Below are positions 12,352-24,246 of a DNA stretch of 64,000 nucleotides, piece after piece (position 1 is the first letter of the stretch; every line of letters begins with the position of its first letter). Location of the stretch: contig CM043959.1 of the NCBI GenBank assembly GCA_014529385.2, positions 10,132,809 through 10,196,808 of the forward strand. Direction: 5' to 3'. The notes under the pieces were generated by a model. That model was not told where the DNA came from. It did no database searches and was given only the letters and a program-made list of their open reading frames with translations. Source of the DNA: Adiantum capillus-veneris. Lineage: Eukaryota; Streptophyta; Polypodiopsida; Polypodiales; Pteridaceae. A program made the translations under genes and the position numbers.

Positions 12352-12984
12352 AATGAAGACCTTAAAGGTAACCTTGATCTTATGGAATGTTCTGAGAGTG
12401 TATCTTGTCTAAAAGAAGAGAGTGAAGAAGAAGATGAAATCATAGGTGGGGAGATCATGGACTACATTGATCATAAAGAGATGATTGTGTACATGGAATG
12501 ACAACTCCAAAACAAAGCAGAAGAGTGTGAGTTGAATCCATGTGAGGATAATCTTCAAGAAGTGTTTGAGGATGTTGAAAAGCATTGGTATGACCCATGT
12601 ATATTAAGCATGGAGGAACCTATCATACAAGAAGCCAAAGTTTTCACAAAATCAAACAGTAATCCATCAACCTTTGAGGTGGTACAATGTGAGGAGTTAC
12701 AACCTTGCCAAAGGGGGGCCTTAGAAGGGGATGAAGAACATCTGAGAGGAGCAAAAAATAAAATCATAAAAGGAAACTGTCAGAGGGGTATCATTCTCTC
12801 CAATGGTGTTTTAGTGGGTGGATCTTCATTCATGGGATAATCTCTTAGCAAGAAAGTCCAAGATTTTGAAGCCCAAATCATCTTCACATTTGGTTTCACC
12901 TCTTTAAAATCAACTTCTCCTCTCTTCACATATACCTTTCATCGGGGGCACCATACCTTCTTAAGTGGAAGAGGACATGAATAC

Positions 12985-13704
12985 TTGGTGATGAACGGAT
13001 GTTTCCAAACCTTCTTCATTTGGTTCTTTGGTGTATGGAGATCGCACATTGTGATGCTTCTGGTCTTTATCATAGATGAAAAACTTGTTGATTGCTACAT
13101 GTGGATATTTAATCAATCAGTAGCAAAATCTATTCTCTTTCAGTGTGTTGGAAGCAATAGAAACCCTCGTCTATTATCTACTTATATGGTAAACTATTTG
13201 CAATATCTTCCAATAGCAGTTAGAAGCATGGATCAAGCTTTTCTAAATCATGAAGGCCATAGAATTTTTGACTTGATGAGCCTACCCAGGTTGAATGAAT
13301 GTTATGAGCTACAGTTCAGGAATTTTCTCATACAAACTCTTCAAGATCGTAGCAGATATATCAACTTTACACAGGAGAAAGAGCAACCAATCTTTTATAT
13401 CACATTCATAGTGATAGATGCAATGATGGACAACAATAGAATCTACAAGGTTCTTCAACCGAAATCAGTAAGTGATTCCATACCATACATCTCTCTTTGG
13501 GAAAGATATTTCAAGATTTTTGATCCTGGGGGGTGCTTATGGAAACTTTCTCAATGGAGGAGGTTTACTCCGTCACTTCATTACATCCTTCTATTGGCTC
13601 TGAGAACCTTTCATATCACACAAGGTTTTTTAATCATACAACAAAGGTTCTTCAAAGATGAGAGCAGACAAAGACAAACGTTACACAATCTACATGTTGT
13701 ATGA
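12985..13704 (+). pseudogene. unknown second ORF of gag-only unit 1
   Basis: A 239-residue frame lies downstream of gag and ends about 50 bases before the polypurine tract. It is hydrophobic and aromatic-rich (FIWFFGVWRSHIVMLLVFII near its start), with later blocks FLNHEGHRIFDLMSLPRLNE, FYITFIVIDAMMDNNRIYK and ITQGFLIIQQRFFKDES. The second unit keeps a 334-residue frame over the same blocks. I recognise no retrotransposon enzyme or known domain in it. It could be a captured host segment, an envelope-like or accessory ORF, or a noncoding stretch kept open by chance. The early hydrophobic stretch may be membrane-associated. Confidence 0.5.
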
Positions 13705-13711
13705 TCGGATA

Positions 13712-13752
13712 AATGGTACATGAATGTACCATTATCTAAGGGGGGGGGCTAA
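13712..13752 (+). promoter_or_regulatory. 3' dyad and polypurine tract, gag-only unit 1
   Basis: A perfect dyad, AATGGTACAT (13712-13721) and ATGTACCATT (13724-13733), is followed by a polypurine run of G ending in CTAA and then the next LTR. The polypurine tract primes plus-strand DNA synthesis in LTR elements. The dyad recurs before the other two polypurine tracts of T2. Confidence 0.7.
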
Positions 13753-15419
13753 TGATAGCCGTTTTTTGGCTTTCCATCATTGCCATAGTAAGCTACCTCA
13801 CCCATTCAAATCACTCAAACACTATGGCTATGCCTACCATTTCACTGAACATAGGCGTGTGTGAGTTAGGGGACTTTTTCCATATCTTCTTAAAAATCCT
13901 CAATTAGCTAGTCACTGGGCTAGTTGAGCCAAAAAAATAATAAAAATAAAAAATATAAGTATATTATGGCCCATTTGTGTGTAAATATTTTACTATATAT
14001 AGAGCCTAAATAAAATGATTTTTCATAATTATTGTGGTATTTATTTAAATATTTATACTTAGGTGTGTGTTATTTATGCTATGTACATTGACTCATCATT
14101 ACCATATTCTTTCTTACCATTTTGCATACTCTTTATTCCATATAAATATAATTTCATGAAAGCTTCCCTTATTTTTGGTATAAATCCATCCCAACAAAAA
14201 TCCAAAAAAAACTAGTTTTATTTAGGTGTATATTTTTTCACTATTGTAATTTTTTCCTTCCTACATCTATTCTCTATTACTCTCATAAATTAGACCACAA
14301 AAAATATTCATCTTTTTATGGTAGACTTATAATGAGAGAGATTTATTTTAACCCCTTTATATTTTTTCCACCTATATTATTTATATTTGACACATACATA
14401 TTTTTTTAGACCCCTCAATATTTGATTTTTTTAGTTGTGCTATTCACTTATATCACGATCTCAATAATATCTTCAATTATAGACCTACCAAATAAGGTCA
14501 AGGGTATGTGGAATGCATGCATGCACCATGGGGTGCTCACTCTTGGAGGTATTCAAAAGAATCATCCAAAGAAGGACCTCACAAGGACCTTGTGCAGTGG
14601 AAAAAACAGTGGGTTTTGCTGAATTTTTAAAGATCACATGCCCCCGAATTTGAAAAGGTGATACAAACAAAAGTTGTAGCTCGTGAGCTAGACTTTCCCC
14701 TCAATTTTTTTCATATTTTATTGAGCTACGAGCTTCATGGACACGCGCTGCTTCGCCATGTTGACCGCTTCTTCTTCCAGTGCTGTAAAGATGTGAATGT
14801 CAAAGATTCAACCTCTCTTTACAAGCTTATCCCTTCTCTAACTTTTCTCATCATATATCTCACCATTTGGTGAATGATTTTGTAAATATGTTTTAGTGAT
14901 AATTACTAACTACTAACCACTAACCTTATTGTAAAATACACTCTCTAGTAGAGTAGGCACTCCCAAATTATTCACTCCATCCTCTCTCCTTTCATCCTCA
15001 ATAATTCTCTTCCCTTGAGTCCACATCCATGTGACTCAAAGGACAAGAGAGACCCACCCTCATAAAGAAAATAAAAAATATGCATAATCTTTTATTCCTT
15101 CAAATAAACTTGATTTGGCCTAATCCAAATCGGGGCTTCTAAAACATATAAATAGATCCCTTCTCTCCCTTGTAAATCATCACATGATCACACTACACCA
15201 CACCATTCTCAACACATAACACACCACTCTTCAAGCCTAGTTGTGTAGAGTGTGTGCATTGTGAGTGCTCTATTCCATCACTACACATAGGTGCATGGAG
15301 AAGCTTGAAGTTAGTTATTGTCTCTTATTGTGCTTTCCCCAGTCCGGTTTGAGCAGCACGGGAGCCTCAAAGGGTGTTTAGAGGCCGCTCGTTTTGTTGC
15401 CCACCCCGGACCGCCTTCA
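13753..15419 (+). repeat. T2 LTR 2 (subtype b, shorter)
   Basis: It begins TGATAGCC and ends CCGCCTTCA, and matches the LTR at 8607 in subtype-specific bases but is about 0.9 kb shorter. The TATA box is at 15147-15154. Its upstream dyad differs from the other copies at two paired positions. It serves as the 3' LTR of unit 1 and the 5' LTR of unit 2. Confidence 0.85.
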
Positions 15420-15732
15420 AATTGGTGCCCCCACTGAGGAATGACTTTGTGGTTATTGTTGTTGTATTGCATGAATGCTTGAATTTTAGCATAATCAAGA
15501 AGATTATATGAATCATGAAAACTTGTATGACTGAGTTTAATTTCAATGCAACAAAAATAGATCTAAAATATGGTTTGGATTATCCTAACATAACAAAGGA
15601 AAAAAACATTTTCACATAAGAATCTAGAATTCATGTTGAAAGACCTTTCAAAATTTTGTGTAGTTAGTTGATGTCATGAGAGAAAATTATTGTTTGGAAC
15701 TAATCTTTGTGTGGTTCTAGCATTGAGAGACT

Positions 15733-16775
15733 ATGACACGCTATACCTTTGATGATATCCCAATCTTCTTCGGAAATCTAGAAGAAGATGTTGATGATTT
15801 TCTTGTTGATTTTAGAATGGTTTGTCGTATCCTTGGTAAAAGGGATGACATTGAAAAAGGGGATTTTCTATTGCTATGCCTTAGAGGCAACGCTGAGCAA
15901 TGGTTTTGGAGTATGTCTTCACAGATTGAAGATGGATATACCCAAATTTCCAAAGCTTTGAAGACCTGATTCTCTAAATTTCCAACAACAGAGACAACAT
16001 GGGCTTCATTAGGGAGACTTCAACAACATGGTGAAGACTACTATGCTTATGAGGATATTTTTTCTTGTCAATGGGGAAGATGTGGATTTAGTTCTACATT
16101 TCCAGATTATGTAAAAATGGAGCAATTTATTTCGGGTTTGTCTCCTTTCCTAAAGACTAAGGTACTTGTAGAGGACCCTCTACCTTTGAAGATGCGGTCA
16201 CTATTGCCCAAAGGAAGTTTCACAAGTAGTTCTACATCAAAAATGGTTTCCATCATGCTAGAAGAACCAACCATCATGAAAGTGTTTCTATCAAGGAGTC
16301 ATCTCCTTTGCCATACTTGTCTCCTTCTACTCCGACAAATGTTGAAGAAGTTACTTACATGCCAACTGATTATTCAAGTGCTAAAGTGTGTGGCCAAGAC
16401 TCAAATGTGGAATCTCTTTCTTCTACCTTCATCACAAGCATGCAAAAATCGACACAAGATATCTCAAATGGCATTCATGATTCAATAATGGATACATCCA
16501 ACCTTTTGGCGGAGGATCAATTTCTAGTCCGAGCAGACGAAGCTTTTGTGCAACATGATACTATGGAGAATGAAGACCTTGAAGGTAACTTTGATCTTAT
16601 GGAATGTTCTGAGAGTGTATCTTGTCTAAAAGAAGAGAGTGAAGAAGAAGATGAGATCATAGGTGGGGAGATCATAGACCACATTGATCATAAAGAGATG
16701 ATTGTGTACATGGAATGCCAACTCCAAAACAAATTAGAAGAGTGTGAGTTGAATCCATGTGAGGATAATCTTTAA
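15733..16775 (+). pseudogene. gag of gag-only unit 2
   Basis: Same capsid blocks as unit 1: MTRYTFDDIPIFFGN at the start, later MEQFISGLSPFLKTKV, then the long Ser/Thr- and acid-rich tail with VCGQDSNVESLSSTFITSMQ. It lies 313 bases after its 5' LTR, the same leader length as in unit 1, and the leader keeps the ATG at 15508. The two units are similar throughout but differ by many substitutions, so they are not a recent duplicate of each other. Fossil copy with a few breaks. Confidence 0.75.
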
Positions 16776-16895
16776 AAAGTGTTTGAGGATGTTGAAAAGC
16801 ATTGGTATGACCCATATATGTTAAGCATAGAGGAACCTATCATGCAAGAAGCCAAAGTTTTCACAAAATCAAACAGTAATCCATCAATCTTTTAG

Positions 16896-17900
16896 GTGGT
16901 ACAATGTGAGGAGTTACAACCTTGCCAAAGGGGGGGCTTAGAATGGGATGAAGAACATGGCAGAGTAGTAAAAAATGAAATCATAAAAGGAAACTGTCTG
17001 AAGGGTATCATTCTCTCCAATGGTGTTTTAGTGGGTGGCTCTCCATTCATGGGACAATCTCTTAGCACGAAAATCCAAGCTTTTGAAGCCCCAATCATCT
17101 TCACATTGGGTTTCACCTCTTCAAAGTCAAATTCTCCTCTCTTCACATATACCTTTCATCGAGGGCACCATGCCTTCTTAAGTGGAAGAGGACATGAATA
17201 CTTGGTGATGAACAAATGTTTCCAAACCTTCTACATTTGGTTCTTTGGTGTATGGAGGTCACACATTGTGATGCTTCTGGTCTTCATCATAGATAAAAAA
17301 CTTGTTGATTGCTACTTGTGGATATATCAATCAATACACATATCTATTCTCTTCCAATGTGTTGGAAGCAATAGAAACCTTCATCTATTATCTACTTCTG
17401 TGGTAAACTATTTTCAATATCTTCCAATAGCAGCTATCGGTATGGATAAAGCTTTCCTAAATCATGAAGGTCATAGAATTTTTGACTTGATGAGCCTATC
17501 CAGGTTGAATGAATTTTATGAGCTAGAGTTCAGGAATTTGCTTATACAAGCTCTTGAAGATCGTAGAAGATACATCAACTTTACACAGGAGGAAGAGCAA
17601 CCAATCTTTTATATCACATTCATAGTGATAGATGCAATGATGGACAACAATAGAATCTACAAGGTTCTTCAACCGAAATCAGTAAGTGATTCCATACCAT
17701 ACATCTCTCTTTGGAAAAGATATTTCAAGATCTTTGATCCTGGGGGGTGCTTATGGAAACTTTCTCAATGGAGGAGGTTTACTTCGTCACTTCATTACAT
17801 CCTGCTATTGGCTCTGAGAACCTTTCATATCACACAAGGTTTTTTAATCATACAACAAAGGTTCTTCAAAGATGAGAGCAAACAAAGACATGTTGTATGA
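16896..17900 (+). pseudogene. unknown second ORF of gag-only unit 2
   Basis: A 334-residue open frame covers the acidic end of the gag tail and the whole unknown region also seen in unit 1. Shared blocks include GVLVGGSPFMGQSLS, FHRGHHAFLSGRGHEYLVMN, the FFGVWRSHIVMLLVFIIDKK hydrophobic block, NHEGHRIFDLMSL, and SVSDSIPYISLW...YFKIFDPGGCLWKLSQWRRF. Such a length is unlikely by chance in AT-rich DNA and suggests that a protein was kept here. No homology is recognised. It ends just before the conserved dyad and polypurine tract. Confidence 0.55.
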
Positions 17901-17907
17901 TCGGATA

Positions 17908-17947
17908 AATGGTACATGAATGTACCATTATCTAAAGGGGGGGCTAA
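17908..17947 (+). promoter_or_regulatory. 3' dyad and polypurine tract, gag-only unit 2
   Basis: The dyad arms AATGGTACAT and ATGTACCATT (17908-17929) are identical to those of unit 1 and are followed by a G-rich run and CTAA before the LTR at 17948. Confidence 0.7.
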
Positions 17948-19663
17948 TGATAGCCATTTTTCGGCTTTCCATAATTGCCATAGTAAGCTACCTCACCCTA
18001 TCAAATCACTCAAACATTTTGGTTATCCCTACCATTTCACTGTACAAAGGCGTGTGTGAGTTAGGGGACTTTCTCCATATTTTCTTAAAAACCCTCAATT
18101 AGCTAGTCACTGAGCTAGTTGAGCCAAAAAACTAAATAAAAAAAAATAAAAATAAATAAATATATATTATGGCCCATTTGTGTGTAAATATTTCATTGTA
18201 TATAGGGCCTAAATAAAATGAATTTTCATAATTATTTTGGTATTTATTGAAATATTTCTACCTATGGTGTGTTATTTATGCTAGGTACACTGACTCACCA
18301 TTACCATATTTTTTCTTACCATTTTGCATACTCTTTATTCCATATAAAAATAATTTCATGCAAGATTCTCTTATTTTTGGTGTAACTCCATCCCAATAAA
18401 AATCCAAAAAACCTAGTTTTATTTAGGTGTATATTTTTTCAGTATTGTGATTTTTTCCTTCCTACATCTATTCTCTATTACTCTCATAAATTAGACCACC
18501 AAAAATATTCACCTTTTTATTTTTTGACCCCTTTATATTTTTTTCACCTATATTATTTATATTTGACATGTACATATTTTTTTTAGACCCCTCAATATTT
18601 GATTTTCTTAGTTGTACTATTCACTTATATCATGATCTCAACAATATCTTCAAGTATAGACCTACAAACAAGGTCAAGGGTATGTGGAATGCATGCATGC
18701 ACCATGCGGAGCTCACTCTTGGAGGTATTCAAAAGAGTCATCCAAAGAAGACCTCACAAGGACTTTGTGCAGTGGAAAAAATAGTCGGTTTTGCTGAATT
18801 TTTTATGTTCACATGCTCCCCGAATTTGAAAACGTGACAAAAACAAAAGTTGTAGCTCGTGAGCTGAACTTTCACCTCAATTTTTTTCATATTTTTTTGA
18901 GCTACGAGCTGTGAGCTATGAGTTTATTGGTGGACTCGGGTTTGCCCATGCTATGCAGCCACACTCTCTCTTCCACTTTATCATTTTCCTCTTTCACACA
19001 CACACTCCTCCCTCTCCTTCCCACTCCCAAACCTGAAACGCCCATGTCCTAATTCACCCTCTTCACCATTGCCACATCTCTCACACCTCCATAGCCGTCA
19101 TCCTCCATTTCTACACCCTATGTGTCCCCCTTTCTCTCTACAGATATGTCCATATTACCATACTCTCTTTAGCTTTGTGAAGAACTTCAAAAAATCAGCA
19201 AAAATCCAAGGATAACCTCTGCAAATGAAGGCGTTTATCAGGAATTTTCCAAGGTTTGAAATAACATAGCTTCATCGACACGCGCTACTTTGCCATGCTG
19301 ACTGCTTCTTCTTTCGGTGCTGTAAAGAGGTGAATGTCAACTTCTCCAAAGCTTCAACCTCTCTTTACAAGCTCATCCCTTCTCTAACTTTTCTGATCAT
19401 ATATCTCACCATTTGGTGAATGATTTTGTAAATATTTTTTAGTGATAATTACTAACTACTAACCAATAACCTTATTGTAAAATGCGCCCTCTACTAGAGT
19501 AGGCACTCCCCAATTATTCACTCAATCCTCTCTCCTATCATCCTCAATATTCTCTTCCCTTGAGCCCACATATATGTGACTCAAAGGACAAGAGAGACCC
19601 ACCCTCATTTTAAAAAAAAAATATGCATAATCTTTTATTCCTTTACATAAACTTGGTTAGGAC
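17948..19663 (+). repeat. T2 LTR 3 (subtype a, 5' portion only)
   Basis: It begins TGATAGCC and carries the subtype a bases ('cataattgcc', 'ttggttatccc') seen at 1901 and 21150. Only the first 1.7 kb, upstream of the TATA region, is present before integrase sequence begins. It therefore closes gag-only unit 2 (whose 5' LTR is subtype b) and opens the integrase-bearing unit. Confidence 0.8.
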
Positions 19664-21121
19664 TACTGCAAATGTCAAGCAACCGAGATACCAGGGATTG
19701 GAGTCATTGACTCCCATTATTAGCTACATTTTGGAGGATGAGTTTCCACAAGACTTCACAAAGGCTCATAAGAGGAGACGCATGAAAAAGGCAAGCGCGT
19801 ATCTCTTTCTAGAAGGATCCCTCTATCAAAGAGGGAAGGATCAAGTGTGCAGAAGAGTTCCAACTATTGAGGAAATCCCAGCCATTCTAAAAGGTTTGCA
19901 TGAGGAAGCGTGTGGTGGTCATTTTGCACAGGAAGTCACTGCAAAAAGATTTTGCTTGCCCGATATGTTTCGCCAAGCTTGCACATTGATGTTCAACATT
20001 GGTGTAAAAGCTGTCACAATTGTCAGATTAATGAAAACAAGCGTCTGTTACATGGTCCACGTAAGTTAGTCCTTGCAAATGGTCCATTTGAAAAATGGGG
20101 CATTGATGCTATGGGTCCATTTCCTAGGACTAAAAATGGGAAATCGTATATCTTGGTGGCCATAGACTACATGACGAGATGGGTAGTAGCACAAAGTGTG
20201 GCAAAGGTAAATGAGAGGACAGTGAGCAAATTTTTCTACACTCACATTTGTTGTAGATTTGGCACACCTTTGGAGATTGTTTCTGATAATGGTCCAGGGT
20301 TTAGAAAGGGCTTGCTCACAGAAGTCTGTGAAGAACTTAAAATTCTACATCGTCATAGTACACCCTACTATCCCCAATCAAATGGTTTGGTAGAAAAATC
20401 TAATGGTGTCATTACAGGCATCATTAGAAAGATGGTGAAAAACAAGACAAAGTTGTGGGATGACTTCTTGGATGGTGCCTTGTGGACGTATCGAACCACA
20501 TATAGGGAAGCCACGGAGTTCACACCATTTCACTTGGTCTATGGTCAAGAGGCTTTACAACCAATTGAGCTCAACATTCCAACAATGCGACTTCATGGCA
20601 AAGCAGCACAAGATGATCAAGAAGCATGGATGGATCGACTTCTTACTTTAGCTGAGCTTGAGTGGAAAAGAGAAACATCATACGAGTGCTACAAGAGGAA
20701 AGCTACGCAGGCGAAAGAAAAGCTCGACAAGAAACTAAAGGACAAAGGCATCAAGGAAGGAGATCTCGTGCTAAGGTATGACAATCGACTCGATAATCGT
20801 TTTGATGCCAAATTTGAAACTAGATGGCAGGGGCCATACATAGTTAAGAAAGATTTCAATTCAAGTTACTATCAACTTATAGACTTGAATGGGAAAGAGC
20901 ACTCTAGGAAGGTAAACGGGTATCGCTTGAAGCCTTATTTGAGTCGCCTTCTACCAAAGGATCTACCAAAGATTTGTCAAAGGGCAGCTGTCTCATGTAA
21001 GTATTGTTACATAAAGCATGAGTGTAACTCAAACGAAATTTCTGAGGGGCCAAACAATGAAGATCTCGTCAAGGACTCTGAAGCACTCTCTTTGGAAAAG
21101 ATGCTCTATGATGGTACATGA
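19664..21121 (+). pseudogene. Tat integrase of T2 unit 3
   Basis: The HHCC zinc-binding region (LHEEACGGHF, later WCKSCHNCQ) lies near 19890-20030. It is followed by a DDE core: EKWGIDAMGPFPRTKNGKSY, FGTPLEIVSDNGPGF, and YYPQSNGLVEKSNGVITGII. A C-terminal part has LVLRYDNRLDNRFDAKFETRWQGPY, then YYQLIDLNGKEHSRKVNGYR and LKPYLSRLL. The reading frame from 19910 is open for 403 residues and ends inside the 3' dyad. Upstream RT and RNase H parts are absent, so unit 3 is incomplete. Integrase inserts the element's DNA into the genome. Fossil. Confidence 0.85.
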
Positions 21122-21149
21122 ATATACCATCATCCTGGGGGAGGGCTAA
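21110..21149 (+). promoter_or_regulatory. 3' dyad and polypurine tract, integrase-bearing unit
   Basis: Arms GATGGTACAT (21110-21119) and ATATACCATC (21122-21131) form the same dyad as in the gag-only units. The outermost pair is G-C here where it is A-T there, so pairing is kept; one inner pair does not match. The integrase frame ends in the dyad centre. CTGGGGGAGGGCTAA follows, then the LTR. Confidence 0.65.
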
Positions 21150-23750
21150 TGATAGCCGTTTTAGGGCTTTCCATAATTGCCATAGTAAGCTACCTCACCC
21201 TATCAAATCACTCAAACATTTTGGTTATCCCTACCATTTCACAATACATAGGCGTGTGTGAGTTAGGGACTTTCTCCATATTTTCTTAAAAACCCTTAGC
21301 TAGCTAGTCACTGGGCTACTTGAGCCAAAAAAATAAAAAAATATCAAAAATATAAGTATATTATGGCCCATTTGTGTGTAAATATTTCATTGTATATAAG
21401 ACCTAAATAAAAGGATTTCTCATAATTATTTTGGTATTTATTTAAATATTTCTACCTATGGTGTGTTATTTATGCTATGTACATTGACTCACCAATACCA
21501 TATTTTTTCTTACAATTTTGCATACTCTTTATTCCATATAAAAATAATTTCATGCAAGCTTCTCTTATTTTTGGTGTAACTCCATCCCAACAAAAATCCA
21601 AAAAAACTAGTTTTATTTATGTGTATATTTTTTCATTATTGTGATTTTTCCTTCCTACATCTATTCTCTTTTACTCTCATAAATTAGAACACCAAAAATA
21701 TTCATCTTTTTATGGTAGACTTATAATGAGAGAGATTTATTTTGACCCCTTTATATTTTTTCCACCTATATTATTTATATTTGACATGTACATATTTTTT
21801 TAGACCCCTCAATATTTGATTTTCTTAGTTGTACTATTCACTTATATCATGATCTCAACAATATCTTCAACTAGAGACCTACCAAATAAGGTCAAGGGTA
21901 TGTGGAATGCATGCATGCGCCATGGGGAGCTCACTCTTGGAGATATTCAAAAGAATCATCCAAAGAAGGACCTCACAAGGATCTTGTGCAGTGGAAAAAA
22001 AAGTCGGTTTTGTTGAATTTTTAAAGATCACATACTCCCCGAATTTGAAAAGGTGATACAAACAAAAGTTGTAGCTCGTGAGATGAAATTTTACCTTAAA
22101 CATTTTCATATTTTTTTGAGCTACGAGCTGTGAGCTATGATTTTATTGGTGGACCCCAGTTTGCCCATGCTATGCAGCCACACTCCCTCTTCCACTTTAT
22201 CATTTTCGTCTTTCACACACACTCCTCCCTCTCCTTACCACTCCCAAACCTACAACTCCCACGTCCTAATTCACCCTCTTCACCATTGCCACATCTCTCA
22301 CACCTCCATAGCCTTCATTCTCCATTTCTACACCCTATGTGTCCCCCTTTCTCTCTACATATATGTCCATATTACCATACTCTCTTCAACTTTGTAAAGA
22401 ACTTCAAAAAATCAGCAAAACTCCAAAGATAACCTCTGCAAATGAAGGCTTTTATCATGAATTTTCCAAGGTTTGAAATAACATAGCTTCATCGACACGC
22501 GCTGCTTCGCCATGCTGACTGCTTCTTCTTCTGGTGCTGTAAAGAGGTGAATGTCAACTTCTCCAAAGCTTCAACCTCTCTTTACAAGCTCATCCCTTCT
22601 CTAACTTTTCTCATCATATATCTCACCATTTGGTGAATGATTTTGTAAATATTTTTTAGTGATAATTACTAACTACTAACCACTAACCTTATTGTAAAAT
22701 GCACCCTCTACTAGAGTAGGCACTCCCAAATTATTCACTCAATCCTCTCTCCTATCATCCTCAATAATTCTCTTCCCTTGAGACCACATCCATGTGACTC
22801 AAAGGACAAGAGAGACCCACCCTCATTAAAATAGAAAATAAAAAATGCATAATCTTTTATTCATTCAAATAAACTTGATTAAGCCTAATCCTAATCGGGG
22901 CTTCTAAAACCTATAAATAGAGCCCTTGTCTCCCTTGTAAATCATTACATGATCACACTACACCACACCATTCTCAACACATAACACACCACTCTTCAAG
23001 CCTAGTTGTGTAGAGTGTGTGCATTGTGAGTGCTCTATTCCATCACTACACATAGATGCTTGGAGAAGCTTGAAGTTAGTTATGCCATCTAGAGGAGTGG
23101 AGTGTATGCCATACTCTTCACCACACTTGTAGCCTACTCTTGTGCATAAATAAGATTTATAGTTTTGGGTGCAATTGTATGCTACAACTACGACTCTTCT
23201 CTCCAAATTGACTTGATAAGTTGGGTCATCAGGTGGTTGAAGGTATATTGTCCTTGAAGTTTGTTGTGCCATTTCATGCTTGGTGGTTTGAGGGCTTGTT
23301 GAATTGTTTGCCTAAAAGGTGAATTGTAAGAGGGTGCTCGGTGAGAGGGCTCCCGTGACCCTAAGACAATTTGTGTATTGGCAACAAGGTCAAGTTTTGT
23401 GTTGTCTCTCTATTTCTCATCAAGCTTTGTGTGCATCTAGTCTTTAAGGCTAAGAATGAGTTGCTCAAGTTGATTTGTGCGCTTTACCTCTCTCTGGCGT
23501 GGTGAAGGTTTGTGTTTCGTGTGTGTGGCTATCTTGCATTCCCCTCTCTTTGTGCGTTTGAGTACAAGGAGATATCACGTGCGTCCTAATTCGCATCTAC
23601 AACTAGGTGGTGCCCCTTTTCTTGTTTGGTTTTTGGCTGTGGGTTGTTGTTGTCTTTGATTTTGCTTGCCACAGCCCCATTTGAGCAGCACGGGAGCCTC
23701 TAAGGGTATTTAGAGGCCGCTCTTCTTGTTGCCCACCCTGGACCGCCTTC
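21150..23750 (+). repeat. T2 LTR 4 (subtype a), right end of composite
   Basis: This 2.6 kb LTR begins TGATAGCC and ends CCGCCTTC, directly followed by the TCTAC duplication. The TATA box is at 22912-22919. It is closest in its diagnostic bases to the LTRs at 1901 and 17948. Confidence 0.9.
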
Positions 23751-23755
23751 TCTAC

Positions 23756-24246
23756 CAGGTTCAACTAGCAACAATGAAGCAGAATATGGCACACTACTTC
23801 ATGGTTTAAAGATATGCATTGGCCAAGGTATACAACGTCTCATGCTAAAAGGGGATGCACTTCTCATCGTTAAGCAAATTTTAGGCATTTGGGCATGCAA
23901 GAATGAAAGCCTAAGGACAAAAGTTCATGCCATTCGTAGATTTTTTAATCAATTTGTAGAAGTGCAACTATATCATATTCCTAGAAAACAGAATGAAGAT
24001 GCGGATTTACTTGCACAACAAGCAGTTACATGTGTTGAGAAAGAGGTGCAGGTCATCATGGTGGCAACAAATGTCAAGCGACCGAGATACCAGGGATTGG
24101 AGTCATTGACTCCCATTATTAGCTACATTTTGGAGGGTGAGTTTCCACAAGACTTCACAAAGGCTCATAAGAGGAGACGCATGAAAAAGGCAAGCGCGTA
24201 TCTCTTTCTAGAAGGATCCCTCTATCAAAGAGGGAAGGATCAAGTG
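23756..24246 (+). pseudogene. T1 archaeal-type RNase H (second part) and integrase start
   Basis: The sequence has the archaeal-type RNase H blocks SNNEAEYGTLLHGLKIC, LKGDALLIVKQILGIWACKN and YHIPRKQNEDADLLAQQA. An integrase N-terminal segment follows (GLESLTPIISYILEGEF, then AYLFLEGSLYQRGKD), about 97% like the corresponding stretch at 19670-19850. Its position just after the right TCTAC shows it is the continuation of T1 beyond the T2 insertion. In Tat elements this second RNase H sits between the Ty3-type RNase H and integrase, as here. Confidence 0.8.

Larger units (their letters stand above)
8607..23750 (+). mobile_element. T2: composite tandem Tat array, four LTRs and three interiors
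   Basis: Order: LTR 8607-11199, gag-only interior 11200-13752, LTR 13753-15419, gag-only interior 15420-17947, LTR portion 17948-19663, integrase-bearing interior to 21149, LTR 21150-23750. Only the outer ends carry the 5-bp duplication; the inner LTRs pass straight from polypurine tract to LTR to primer site. Such shared LTRs are what unequal recombination between related elements gives. The first two LTRs are of one subtype and the last two of another. The gag-only units fit the TR-GAG class of non-autonomous plant elements. T2 is younger than T1. It is broken overall, with a few breaks in each interior. Confidence 0.85.
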
